64,000 nucleotides of DNA, taken from NCBI GenBank assembly GCA_907163375.1, contig CAJQUW010005703.1:434001-498000 (forward strand). The letters run 5' to 3'. Origin of the DNA: Prostheceraeus crozeri. Lineage: Eukaryota; Platyhelminthes; Polycladida; Euryleptidae. The position numbers were made by a program, and so were the translations under genes. This document shows, piece after piece, positions 23,659-35,075 of this stretch (position 1 is its first letter; each line of letters begins with the position of its first letter). The notes below the pieces were generated by a model. It was not told where the DNA came from and did no database searches. It was given only the letters and a program-made list of their open reading frames with translations.

Positions 23659-23771
23659 GTCAGCAACGGTCATTGGCATTTCTCCGAATCATTCTGTGAC
23701 GTTTACGTTATGTTTGACGTCATGTTATGTACTGCCTCAATTCTCAACCTCGTTGCAATCTCAGTAGACAG
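23659..23771 (+). CDS. Internal exon of a D2-like dopamine (biogenic amine) receptor
   Basis: Class A G-protein-coupled receptor of the plasma membrane. The 113 bp translate to 37 residues plus two bases. The segment starts near the end of extracellular loop 1 ([12 protein letters not shown], with the conserved Trp and the Cys that normally forms the disulphide to loop 2). It runs through helix 3 ([13 protein letters not shown]), including the Asp that binds the amine, and ends at VD plus the first two bases of the Arg codon of DRY. The [16 protein letters not shown] pattern is closest to vertebrate D2-like receptors; FD and SVDR are also seen in D1 receptors. A pyrimidine-rich acceptor (ttctattttcag) precedes it and AG|GCAAGT follows. 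An intron at or near DRY is known in many class A receptors. No neighbouring exon was recognised, so the full gene lies largely outside the window. Other amine receptors (octopamine, 5-HT1-like) are less likely but not excluded. Confidence 0.88.
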
Positions 23772-23777
23772 GCAAGT
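23772..23777 (+). promoter_or_regulatory. Probable GC splice donor (GC-AG intron)
   Basis: After GAC AG the sequence reads GCAAGT, the known consensus of the minor GC-AG class of U2 introns (AG|GCAAGT). It leaves the Arg codon of DRY split after its second base. The only nearby GT, at 23776, would give Asp-Arg-Gln, which does not match the DRY/DRF motif, so the GC donor is preferred. Confidence 0.65.
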
Positions 23778-23921
23778 ATTCAATTTATTTATTTATTGCT
23801 TGTTGAGCAGTGATGAACTACTGCATATTAAGGATGGCTAACGGGATGGAGTATCATGGTAGGGTTCATGGGATAGGGATGGACCCAGAATGAAGAACTT
23901 GGGCACATCGGCCAATCAGGG

Positions 23922-24292
23922 TTGGTAAAAAACATGTTTTAAACGTGCCTTTTATGAAATGCTTTTTACTGCCTTTGCATTCGATTAAATTGACTACTTG
24001 AAAGTGCCACTATTGACAAGAACGTTGACAAGTAGTATTTGCGAAACATTTGAATGTCGAATGTTCTCTTAGATGCTTCATGGTAAAATTGACGGTGAAG
24101 ACATGATTCACAGAGAAAAAAAGTTATCATAGATGAATTTTTTATTTAGTTAATTTTATCACTATTATTTGTCTTAGGCGTTTCGCTAAAAGTCACAGGG
24201 TGGGTAAAAAGATGGCTAATTAAAGAAATCATGTTTTAAACATGTTTCTTATAAAATGCTTTTTACTGCCCTTGCATTCAATTAAAACAATG
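23922..24292. repeat. Direct repeat pair of about 70-90 bp in the intron
   Basis: 23922-23992 and 24202-24292 share acatgttttaaacgtg-like and gaaatgctttttactgcc segments followed by ttgcattc and attaaa. The units are about 285 bp apart and moderately diverged. Confidence 0.75.
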
Positions 24293-24299
24293 CAAGCTT

Positions 24300-25288
24300 A
24301 TAAATTATGTCATTGAATAAATGATTAATTAAGCTATTACAATGAAAAATGTATTCATATTTATCAAAATTCGATGAAATGTTTTTCGAAATCGTGATAT
24401 ATGAAATATATGAAATTTGAGGATTGTAATGATGCTTGCATTGCTCCGTTATTAGCCTAAATAAATGCTGTTACTTTACTAAATACTAAGCAATAACTAA
24501 CATCGACTTTACATAAAAGAAAGATGACGGAAACAGTACATGTTTAGATAATGTGATGCATTTATAAAATAATGGAAGTTTTGAACATGAAGAATATTAA
24601 ATGATTCTCTGTATTTTAAGACAGCAAAGTGTGGGATGCTGAAATAGTTTAGAGCAAGTCGTGATGCAATAAATCCATCGTCATTGTTATGCAGTAATGT
24701 TTTGTAGTTCATTTGTTCAGTTGTTTGTAAAGAAAACGCATTTTCCCGCCTCTGCTCAGAGATTCTCCGCAATATTTCCCGTGTCAGTCCCATTGTACTT
24801 AACTGACACATGAGAGCTGCTGTGCTGCATGAGTGCGGAATAATACTTCAGCAATACCAGATGGCTCCGTTTCAAGACTTATTCTCAGCGGCTTCCTCTA
24901 CGAAGCTCAGGATGAACGTTGACTTCGAAAAGTCGTAGGAGATGCTTTCGCAACGCATCGGGTAAGAGAACGCCTATGGTCCTGAGGCAGTAGGTTCAGC
25001 AACAACGATACCAATGATTCCGAGCAAGTTTCTCTTGTTCGGTGGTCATCGTCAATTTTGTCTATGCGGATTCGCAGCGAGCAGGCGTGGGCTAACTGTG
25101 GAGGAATTCATGACATGAGTGGAATAACTTTCGAAGGAGGATTTGGGAGGAATGAGGTTCGAAGGAATATTTTGAATGAACAAAATTTGGAATGTTAATT
25201 TCCTTCTACATGTAGATAGAGAATTGTGAGTGCAGTCATAACACATACTCATCGAAATAGGTTTACAATTACAGACGGCGGCATCACA
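24300..25288 (+). other. Probable intron; no feature recognised
   Basis: No repeats shared with the rest of the window were found. The 100-aa open frame at 24509-24811 (-) has no recognised domain and no signal or membrane segment pattern that I trust. Confidence 0.45.
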
Positions 25289-25565
25289 CTGTAAACTCTA
25301 GGGCACGAAATTTCGCTTGAATTAGGCACGAAATTTAGGCATCAATTCTAACCAACACAAGGCACGAGTAGGCAAGAAGTTCATCGTTCCGAGTTCGTGC
25401 CCGATGATTTTTCCTTCGATTTCATTAGATAAACAAATATTTGGTTTGGTGCCTATTAGTGCCTAGTGGCGCCTACTGGGGCTAGGCACTAGAAAGGCAC
25501 GAACTAGGCGCTAACTGGCACGAAATTTCGTCTTCGTGCCTAAATTAATGCTCTACAGTTTACAG
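25289..25565. mobile_element. MITE E with CTGTAAACT ends and internal GGCACGAA repeats
   Basis: 277 bp with ends CTGTAAACTCTAG and CTCTACAGTTTACAG. Inside, GGCACGAA or its complement and the word AGGCAC/GTGCCT occur about ten times in both orientations. No ORF. It may be related to family D, which shares the CTGTAAAC terminus. Confidence 0.8.
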
Positions 25566-25956
25566 TGCAGATTTGCTACCTAACAAGAGACATCGACTCA
25601 ATGTTGGCGTGCGCGTCGATTTGAGATTGAAACTGACGAACTTGACACCTCGAATTCAGGAACAGTGTGGTAAACATCAGGTTCAGTCCAGTCATCGTCT
25701 TTGTTGCAACCTATCTCGATAACATATCCTAAATACAGTACATGCACTTACATGCCTCCTGATAAGGTCTCTATGGGTGACGCATGCTCAGACGAATAAA
25801 ATATTACTAGTTTTTTTGGCGTTCCATACGGTGGTGTGGTCGGCCAACTATTTTGACAATATGCTCTACTCATTTTCATTCGACAATCGCAGGAAGACAA
25901 GCTACAGGAACATCGACTGCCAATTAATGAATGACAAGAAGTCACTGACAGCGACA

Positions 25957-26545
25957 CATTGTCTACTTATATTTCTAAATCTATGGTGCAATAATGTAGG
26001 AACAATGGCAATTTGTACATTGCTGCCTGCTGTCGGTAGGCAGCAATGTAGGAATACCATATGAGATTTCAAGGTGAGTAATGTACAAATCAGAGGCCGA
26101 TGATTTCTTCACAACTCACCGAGAAATCTCATGTGGTGTTTCCATTGTCTACTTATATATATCTACATCTATCCACAGACTTCCTGCAACAGAACATTCT
26201 TCTGCAATTTAGAAGTCTATGATCTTAGCAGCAACTTCTATGTTATAAGTATTGAAAAATGACGGCAGGGTAATGCCATTATTCCTATGTTATTGCATCA
26301 TAGATTTAGAAATATAAGTAGACAGTGTGCATTACCGGCCGTCATTTTTCAATGCCTATAACATAGAAGTTACTGCTAAGATCATAGACTTCTAAATTGC
26401 AGAAGAATGTTCTGTTACAGGAAGTCTATGGATAGATGTAGATGTATATAAGTAGACAATGGAAATACCACATGAGATTTCTCGGTAAGTTGTGAAGAAA
26501 TCGTCGGCCGGCCTCTGAAATCTCATATGGCATTCCTACATTGTT
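25957..26545. repeat. Nested fold-back (palindromic) element
   Basis: The main arms are about 26040-26275 and 26330-26545. The segment ccattgtctacttatatata through gaaaaatgacggc is matched, inverted, by gccgtcatttttcaatgcct through gtagacaatgg. Outer parts with gagatttc and gatttcttcacaactcacc also pair. A second level pairs tctacttatatttctaaatc (25965) with gatttagaaatataagtaga (26309) within the loop. A 12-bp perfect hairpin ACATTGCTGCCT lies at 26017-26049. No coding capacity. Confidence 0.88.
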
Positions 26546-26567
26546 GCGTACATTATTCAATTGCATG

Positions 26568-26823
26568 CATAGAAATTGACAACAATAAAACCTCTAGAAT
26601 GGAAATTAAGCTTCATGTAATGCACAATAACGGCACATAAATCGCACGCATTCTCACTTAGATGCACTTGCCAACGTCTGTATCATTGGGTCAGAATCAG
26701 TCACATGTGTAAATCGAAGCTTTTCATTGGTGGTTCATGCCCCAACTTAATTCCCTCGGATGTGCGGCGACCTTGAGTCAATTTCCATTCTAGCCAACTT
26801 CAGATAAACAGTTTATTTCTATG
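26568..26823 (+). mobile_element. Family B hAT-like MITE, perfect 8-bp TSD
   Basis: 256 bp from CATAGAAATTGAC to GTTTATTTCTATG. It is flanked on both sides by ATTGCATG (26560-26567 and 26824-26831), identical 8-mers as expected for hAT insertion. Same length and structure as the copy at 50811. Confidence 0.95.
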
Positions 26824-26831
26824 ATTGCATG

Positions 26832-27836
26832 TAATGGTAGCAAGTGATAGAGATTGACTTAGATATTCACCTCTATGAGGCTTGCGTTATTGGCAAAGGA
26901 CGCGCATTGTAGAAGCAGCACGTATCAGCGAACACATGAACCTCACACAGATAAATTGCTTTGTCCGCTGAAAAGTACGTATCTTTGACTCAATTATTCT
27001 CCGTGACAAAGTCGTCAAATGGAAATGTTATTCACACCTCTCGACTCTTCACGATCTAAATGTGCTGACTGTGTAAAGGGGAATTTTCATAAAGTATCAA
27101 CTTCCAAAGGTTGATATGTCTAAAATTTTATTGATATTTATATTTTGTATGTTACAAAAAATCACAGATATACTGATGAGGGATAATACTCCCCGCGTCT
27201 TGTTTAAATGTGAAAAAATGATTGATTGTGATTATTTTTGTATCATTTTCAATGAGCAATTGCAGATCTCATCCTACACAACTATATTTCTCGAAAGTTA
27301 CAAATTTCAGAGGAAGCGCTTGCTATGATTGTGATACCCCTTAGAGAGCTCATACGAACTGAGCATTGTAATGGATCAGTAATTAGCCCTGAAACTTGTT
27401 CATCTCGAGATTCGTCTGCAATGAGTTGTTAATTACCCGAAGAGTACATTTAGGACTTTTCCGTTTTGATCAGTCAAGTGGAAATCTATTGAATTGGAAT
27501 GTTTTTTGCTCATGAAATCAAAATTGTTTTTTCAATGACATCAAATAATTGTAGAAAAATTGAAAACACAATTGAATGAAAAAAATGAGAAGAAAAACTT
27601 GATGCAGACATTGATCAGACTTTGTTGCCATTCAAGTTTCAATCCTTGAACGTGACGTACTGTCATGATAAAGAAAGAAGATTCACAGAGAGGATTAGAA
27701 GCCTGTAATGCAATCAAGGCACTCTGCTAGAAACAAGAGTTAGCCAGTAAACTGCACTACATAACCATTAATAGACATTGGAATTTAAAACACGGGTTTT
27801 CTGATGTAAATATAGGATTTTAAAGTGAATTTAATG
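26832..27836. other. No feature recognised
   Basis: AT-rich intron-like sequence. The open frame at 27116 (+, 70 aa, hydrophobic start) has no recognised family. Confidence 0.45.
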
Positions 27837-28235
27837 CATTGTAGACCGTTGACTGACAATTGACAAACATTTATCCTACAAAATCTATTTTGTCGGTCAT
27901 ACTTAGTTCCTGTAGGATGATTGCCACTGAACACCTGCAATATCTGATAAAAAGCGACAAAATGAATAGCAATGAATTATAGCTTAAATTTGTCAAAATA
28001 AATCATGGTTTTGCCACACAATAAGACAGATTGCCCAAAAGTCAAGCAATCACTGATCGAAAAAATCAATCAATATTCAACAGTTTTTGTTTAGTTAATT
28101 TCCATACAATGCATCTGTTTCGATGTCGGTGGAGAACCTACAAATTCGTCGGATATCGCAGGATATTGGAGGTGACAATCGTTGGTTGATTTTGTCAGCA
28201 ATTTTGTAGGATAATTGTCGGTCTACGGTTTACAG
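27837..28235 (-). mobile_element. Family D MITE, copy 2
   Basis: About 399 bp, reverse complement of 1909-2336 throughout. Left end CATTGTAGACCGTTGACTG, right end CGGTCTACGGTTTACAG. Confidence 0.82.
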
Positions 28236-29889
28236 TTATGCGTTTGAAACATTCATAAAGAGTTTTAACCCTCGCCCAATTGGCAAATTTTTTGAACATC
28301 TTTTAAACCAAGCAAGTTGTGGCCACTAGATTTCTAGTAGCTTGCTTTCTGCGTATTATGCAACTTTTGACAGAAGGATGATAAATTTGGCAAAATACTT
28401 TAGGTGCGAGACCTATTTTAAAATTTGAATGTTTGGAATATTTTGTCTAATTTTGGTATATTAAATTCTAGCGCAGGCTATATTGTGGCATCAATTCTTG
28501 ATTAAATAATTTGAGATTACATAAAGGATTCTTCCTGTTTATATAGATATATTCACAAATGCCAAATCTCTGAATTTGAAATAATCGGCTTATCATGTAT
28601 ACATGTTTGGAATTTAGAATTCAAATTTCAAATATGATTTTTTATTGTTTCTGTACTTTTTAGTTTTGCATCTAATCAGCAGTTATTGAAAATTTTTCAG
28701 AATCGTGTTGCTTTTAGCCTGGAAATTTGAAATAGATGAAATTGATTTCAAAGCTTGTCATCTATTGATGTTACATGCATTTAATGGTTCTGAATTACCG
28801 TCAGACAATAGCGCAACAATATGCAACACTCAATTGGTTGAGCATTGCCTCAACTAGTTTCTCCATCGTCTGATGTTAGATGCAATTTTTTACGAAATAG
28901 CCTGTAATGCGTCCACCCAGAAAATCAGAAATTCGACTGTAAGCGATATCAAATTTGATTAGTACCTACTAGATATTCTCTTCTCCCGAATAATGGTGAA
29001 CTATTGACTAATGCTTCTTGATTCCCTCATCTTGCTCAATTAATTAGATTCAATTGTGACAAATGAAAGCATGAATACCTTGAACTACTTTCGACATTCA
29101 CTTACAAGCACCTTCAATGTTCAATTGATTACTGTTTTGTCTGCAATGGTAGCAACGTAGTCTTGACTAGGTAGTGAGATGGCTGTAAGCGTACAGGTGG
29201 GTATGGTGCGGGAATTAATCGGAAAAAATTTCATATGTTTTCTCTTATTAATATTCCGTCTATTTCATGAATATTTCTGCAGTGAGATTGTCAACACGTT
29301 TCACGAATTGATTGAATAATATTAGATTTACATGGCAATTCTAAATAGCATGCGAGACTGTTGTGGCAAGATTATTAACACAACCGTTAGACATTGATTG
29401 CAGGAAAACTGTTTGCTGGTAGCTTCTCAAACAATTTAATAAATATTCCATTACTCTACAAACACTCAGGCGAATTGGAATACTTGTTCGTGTTACAGTG
29501 ATTGGTGACTACACAATAAATTCACAATAGTTTACATTGACTTGAAGTTCTGCGACGTTTTGTAAGCATCGATATAAGCATTACAGCTTGTTCCGCCAGA
29601 AAAAATTTGCATTGCAGCTAGTCTTCGTCTTCTGACTCCCAATAAATGTTATCGTGGAGTGCTAACCCAGACTGTAAATGCCAGACTACGAAACGAAGGC
29701 TTTTCCACTTTTCGCGCAAGCTCGTGGCAAAAAGTTTGTCCTCACTAGTAGCCATGAAACGCCCCAACGTCTGACCAATCAGATAACAGTTTGAAACCAA
29801 TCATTATTCTGATGGCTCCAAAAATCTTGTAGTTTGCGCTGTTTACTTTTGTTGCCATGTTCCGTGGCAATTTTTGTGGCCTGGCATTC
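28236..29889. other. No feature recognised
   Basis: AT-rich intron-like sequence. The 60-aa frame at 29618-29800 (-) ends in an acidic ESEDED tail and has a protein-like composition. It lacks a recognised domain or splice context, so it is left uncalled. Confidence 0.45.
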
Positions 29890-30213
29890 ACTAGGTGACA
29901 TGCCATGCTCAATTACGAGTAATTCACGCGTAAAATACGCGCAGATACTGCAACATCTGTCGGCAGTCCTGTTATATCAGCTTTGTGTCTCATGTGTCTG
30001 CATATATCAGAGGCTAAACAATGTGATATGACCTAAATTTCATGCTCAGGGCAGAAAGAACATGCTAAGCGGTTCATTCCCCATTTTTTGACAGTACCAA
30101 ATCACGTGATTGTTGACTCTTAGTGCAGCGCAACTGCCCTAAACCACGGATGTTTGGGGTGCTCCGTAATTTCGCGTAGATTATGCGTGGCAATGTCACC
30201 TAGTTATTTACAG
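29890..30213. mobile_element. MITE with ACTAGGTGACAT ends
   Basis: ACTAGGTGACATGCC at the left is matched, inverted, by GGCAATGTCACCTAGT at the right. The subterminal zones carry acgcgtaaaatacgcg and cgcgtagattatgcg. Length about 324 bp. The superfamily is unassigned. Confidence 0.7.
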
Positions 30214-31452
30214 TGTGACCGCTCCAATCATCATTGCGTGTGCAAGCCTGAGTCCCCTAATTGTCTAATTAGCTAATTATCTAATTGACTCAACGATTGA
30301 GCCATTCTGTGCAGCGTGCAAATGCTGTTTAAATGAGAGGAAACGTATTTTAAACTTTATTTTCCGTGCGTAAAATTTTGTTGTTTGAAAATTTCTGGCT
30401 GAATGGCCACTTTTTGCATTGCAAATTTAGATGCAATAGGAACTACTGATTGGATTAAAAAATGAATTGCAGTTGTATATACTGAAATGCAGAGAAACAT
30501 ATAGAAAAGAACCTCCATATTGGCGCATCTGTGGGGCGGAGATGACACTTCTACTTTAAAGTATTTATGCCTATTTGTCCCATGAGATAAGAAGTCAGAA
30601 GTTTCATAGAAGACAATTACTTTCACCATGAAAGCGATATAAAATCATGAAAAACATATGAGTTCTTAATAAAACAACCGTGTTGTTTGTAGAATATTCA
30701 GGTTCAAATACCAAGGCGTAGAAAGCAAGAAATATCAGATTCATATCGAAGAAAATAGATCTATGTACTCACTCTCATTATCTCCATGAATAAAAAGGAA
30801 GTTTAGAAGTTAATATGAGACAGATTGTTGCTTAATATAGAATCCTGACGGATTTTCCAATATCACTGATAAACACGAGACATACAACACGTTGACGAGG
30901 TACGCAATCGTTTCCTGTTATTGTACTTTCTGAGTTTCGGAACTTGAAGGATCAATACTCGCATTATCATTGCAAAACCTCTCTTAAAATACATCCTATT
31001 CCTTTAAGTTTGAAATGAGGTTCAATTTCATCTAGGAACTTAATGTATTTGCCTAAACTGATGACTCTCAGGTAAAAGACATTAAAGGAAAATTCCTGAG
31101 GACAAAAAGGAACTGTACAGTAAAAATTCTCAAAATATTTATCCAGACATTTAGAAACGCATGTCACTGATGAACTCGCTCATGAATATCCTCATAAATC
31201 AACCGCAGATATGTTCAATTTAGAAAATTGACAAACGTCTGATGACATAATGGAAAAATTGGTCAATGGGTTTTCTTTCAATGGAGATTTGAACGAGTTG
31301 TCTAAAAGCCTTCATATAATTGAAGGAAGGGGATAGACTCTCTTTCCTCACTGAAACTCTATGACATGCATCAGAGAGGTGAAAATGCTGGCTTTATTTG
31401 GTTTAGTCATAGAGATTAGATAATTTACATATCAGTCATAGATGGATTACAC
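30214..31452. other. No feature recognised
   Basis: AT-rich. 30257-30292 shows a short run of ctaatt words. Open frames at 30357 and 30967 (-) carry no recognised motif. Confidence 0.45.
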
Positions 31453-31725
31453 CAGTGGTCGGCAAATTTAACTCTTTGCCTGCTGAATGCATGGAAAATA
31501 CGAGTATCATATTCAAAGGAAGGCCTTTATTGTATAATATCATTTTAAACTATTTTGTCATGGTTTAGTATAGTAGAAAGTCTTCGTGCAGCTAGAATTT
31601 GTTCAAAAATGTTGGGCAAGTAGTACTTTTAATGAGTGCCATGACAGGTAAAGAGTTAATCAGTCCGCGGGCCCTTGGATCAAGCTTAATATTTCTCGTG
31701 GGCCGCAACCCTAGTAGTAGTTGAT
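31453..31725. mobile_element. Remnant of a hAT transposon end
   Basis: CAGTGGTCGGCAAATTTAAC resembles the CAGTGGTCGGCAAAC start shared by many hAT (Charlie/Tip100-type) elements. About 200 bp later gcgggccctt and cgtgggccgcaaccc resemble the GGGCCGC-rich subterminal part of such elements. The other end was not found. Confidence 0.5.
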
Positions 31726-31892
31726 CAATACAATGCGAATTCATTGTGACTTTTGAAAACAATTCACACAGCTAATGAAACGAATACTCTTTCCATGTCT
31801 GTAAATGGAGATATCATAAAATGGTTAATAGCTTTGATTTATCATTTATTATGAAGATTTCTATAGTGAAGTAATGTACAAAACAAAAAAGA

Positions 31893-32545
31893 AGGTTGTG
31901 GCTGGCGGAGGTTCTACGAATTTGCAGCTCTCCTAGCATCAAAGGCTCCCAACTTGAAAATGAAAAGTTGGTGCATTCTGCGTCTGCCCCCAGCGCGATG
32001 ATGTACAGGAGACGTGGGCCGCCCTTCGTACGGCTCCCGGGACTGAATAGAATAGGACCGACGTTCCCTGCGTGTCGTAAGAGGCGACTAAAAGGGGCCT
32101 TTTGTCACTGCAGCTCTGGTGTCAGCAGTTTGATGTCTTGTTCTCATTGCCTTTCCTCAGTGGCTATACTAAGTTGATGTTGCGCATATCTGGCTATGCC
32201 TTGTCCAAACCCCCTCAGTGGTGGCCACCGCCCCTCTTCGGAGGTATTAAGTGGGGTAGGACCACTGGGGTGCTGCCTCCATTCGTCAATGCTGTTCACC
32301 TTGTGTGAATGTCTTTGTCTTGGGTATAGGAGCACCCCGGTGGTATCGGAATGGCCATCTCCTCCCCGGGGCACTCCTCGCCAGCAGTAGGCATTAATTT
32401 GCTTACCGGGTGTGTCGCTTCGCATCGTCTCGATACGAAGCCTCCTATCCACTGGACGGAGCCGGGTAAAACAGCAACAGCAATATGGGCCGCCAAAAAG
32501 GTATTGGTTAAAAGAAAGTGTGATGTGTGGTTGTTCTATTAACAC
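31893..32545 (+). mobile_element. GC-rich module, probably a LINE 5' region
   Basis: About 650 bp that are sharply richer in G+C than both flanks, with overlapping open frames on both strands (up to 133 aa on -). It contains gtacggctcccgggactgaa and gcgtgtcgtaagaggcgact. I associate the latter with a widely shared segment of invertebrate non-LTR elements (RTE-like), but this is from memory. The module stops abruptly at about 32545 and no reverse transcriptase follows. The alternative is a single unrelated transferred or duplicated segment. Confidence 0.45.
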
Positions 32546-33021
32546 AGGAGTGAATGTCTAAAGAAGACGGTGAACCTAGAATGCATTTCAGATGTTCCGC
32601 GAAGAAGGAAGCTGAAGTCTAGCCACATTATGAGAAGAAACAAAGATGACTCGGTGAAAAGAGATCATTTCAGCTTGTTGTCATAGAAGTCAAGAGGTTC
32701 ACACCAAGACCAAGGAAAACATGGTCAGAGGTCGTGTCCGATGATATCTGAGTTTTGGACTTAAATCCAATAATAATCTACGATCAGCAGAAGCGGAGGC
32801 GCGCTATCCGAAAACAACATCCATGTGATTCCGTTCAACGTGCAAAAGGGCGTGGTAATTTTGAAATAGACTCGCGGGCTGAAGGTTGTTGACACCTGGA
32901 TTCCACCGTAATTCTAGCTCTTCTTCATGCAGCGTTAGCATTTCGAGCACTGGATTAGATTCCCAACGCATTGACATGGCGCACTGAAACCTCGTGAAAG
33001 CCAGAGGCAGAGTTGTGTAAC
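32546..33021. other. No feature recognised
   Basis: Intermediate GC. It lies between the GC-rich module and a family A element and may include more of the module's decayed continuation. Confidence 0.4.
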
Positions 33022-33526
33022 CACAGAATTAGACAGCTCGTCTATTCTTCTGTTTGACTAGAAAGGAAACATGTAGCGCTAATGAAATAACACAATCTGC
33101 TGACAATACCATAGCAATCGAACAATGAGCAGACAATTCAACATTCAACACGCCAAATTGTGTGAAGTTTCAGTGACTGTTATCAACCGGATCACACAGC
33201 AAAGAGACACAGGCGATGTCAAGTTCTACAGAGAAGTTTGTGTTTTTTCGTGCGCCTGCAATCTTTTAAAAAATGATCGGAGCGCCCAACATTATCGAGA
33301 AAACTTTTGCGCAATGATCTGAATTCTTCGAATCTGAAGGAATCGTGGATATCGGAGCATTTTGAAGGAATTCACAGCAATCCGCAAGCGGCGCACGACT
33401 ATTGCCTATTTTTGTAAGGCATTCAAAATTTATTTTTTCCCAATTAGTAAGTTCCTGCATGTGCCATCGTTTTGCATCAGTTTGTATTTCTGGCAAAGTG
33501 ATATCATTAAACAATCTAATTCTGTG
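33022..33526 (-). mobile_element. Family A hAT-like MITE, copy with 8-bp TSD
   Basis: 505 bp from CACAGAATTAGAC to AATCTAATTCTGTG. Flanks TGTGTAAC (33014-33021) and TGTGAAAC (33527-33534) match at 7 of 8 positions. Confidence 0.93.
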
Positions 33527-33534
33527 TGTGAAAC

Positions 33535-34838
33535 TGATTCTCCGAGGTCGACTGTGTACTTTTACTCCCAGACCTCGAAAGAACTAAATTTCGTAAATTA
33601 GACTGCAATTTTCAATGCGATGTCGTTTAGTAGTGTTCAGTTAATCAACCGGATTTGTTTGATTGCAAATGACATTTCTTAACTGACGTCATTTGCGCTA
33701 TATTTGCTTGATTTTACAATGCTTCCCATATTTAATTTTTGCTACATGCCATAGAAATCTAGCTTCGAAACATTGTACATGCATTTGTAGATGTCGATAA
33801 AATTTCATTGTATAATTCAACATAAGATTTTGAATTAGTTTGACATTTAGATACTCAAAGGTTCGTGCCAATTCAAGTATGATACTAAGAGTTTGAGAAT
33901 CAGTACATTTTGTTCCAATCTACAGCAAGAATGATATTATCTCGAAACTCTCCGAATAAATGAAATCAGAGCCAAGATAATTTATTGCATTTGGTCCCAA
34001 GCCAATAACTTGAACTTGTAGAGTATGTTCTCAATCAGGTGTAGTATCAAATATTAATGCATCGAAGTTTCTTAACAAATCTAAATCTTCACTTTTTTGT
34101 TCACTTGACGGTTGAGACAATGCATTCTAAAAGAACTTTTGTCTCAATGTCAAGCAACAAAACATTTTAAGGATGTGCAAATTTGGCAGTTGGTACTTTC
34201 CAGTTTTGCGTACTTCTTCATTCAGAACATTAAAATATTGACACGTTCATGTCTATTTAGTAAGATGGTATCATTATCACTTTGCTGATGAAAATGATGA
34301 GAAAAGATATTTTAAGTGAAAATGGACAAATGTTCGATTTTTTAATAGCAGAAATGAATAATGCTGCACTTTGCAGTGAACTCGTCTCGTCAATTATCAT
34401 GCCATGAGTATTTGCATAATTGATTCTGGAAGCAAACTTGAAAAAGATTATCAAAAAGCTTTTGAAGATGCTCAATTTGGAACAACTATAGCCTTTAAAT
34501 TGCAATTGACATAAGGTCTATATTTTCATAAAGAGTCTTAGGACAGGCGTTCTATACTGCCGGCCCTGTCCTGATCTATTTTGTCATATGACGGTCTGTT
34601 ATTGATTCACGCATCCCTGTGTATTTGGTTTTACATGGTTCACGAATTAACCAACTGCAACTTAAAAGTGTAGCTCAGATCCTTGCGTAAAAAGTGACAA
34701 CACGAAAATGTATGAGAATTAAATTTTTGATTGACTCTAAGATGGCTTCGCTAGCCTAACCAGCTAGACACACAATTGCTCTTATGATGAAAACCGTTCG
34801 CGTGTTCACTGAAAACACACTACCGCAGTCTAGTTTGA
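33535..34838. other. No feature recognised
   Basis: AT-rich intron-like sequence. The 82-aa frame at 34257 (-) is not supported by any motif. Confidence 0.45.
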
Positions 34839-34890
34839 CTCTCTCTCTCTCTTTCCATCTCCTTCTCTCTCTCTCTCTCTCTCTCTCTCT
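34839..34890. repeat. (CT)n microsatellite, interrupted
   Basis: Two CT runs (6 and about 13 units) separated by ttccatctccttc. Confidence 0.95.
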
Positions 34891-34949
34891 GATGAACGCT
34901 TTAAGCAGCCCTTAGCTTGGTCAGAAAGATTGCATAGTGATAGTTCGCC

Positions 34950-35075
34950 TGGGCATAGAATAGAACGATGTCCTCAGACTTGAACAAATTAAGCACGAAA
35001 GCTCCTTCGCTGCCGTAGACGTTGCGTTTCGCCCTACAAGGGTTCGTCAGTGCAGCTCGTTGAGCCGTCAAATGA
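34950..35075 (-). mobile_element. Possible Penelope-like element terminal repeat
   Basis: On the minus strand the order is CACTGACGAACCCTTG, then tagggcgaaacgcaacg. This resembles the (C)TGACGAA...GGGxCGAAACG signature of Penelope-like retroelement terminal repeats in aquatic invertebrates. No endonuclease or reverse transcriptase frame was found next to it, so the call rests on one short motif. Confidence 0.4.

Noticed and set aside
24509-24811. 100-aa minus-strand ORF in the receptor intron
   Set aside because: No motif; AT-rich chance frame.
29618-29800. 60-aa ORF with acidic tail (minus strand)
   Set aside because: Protein-like composition but no recognised domain and no support from flanks.
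32144-32545. 133-aa minus-strand ORF as a host gene
   Set aside because: It lies in a GC-rich module where several frames are open on both strands. No domain was seen.
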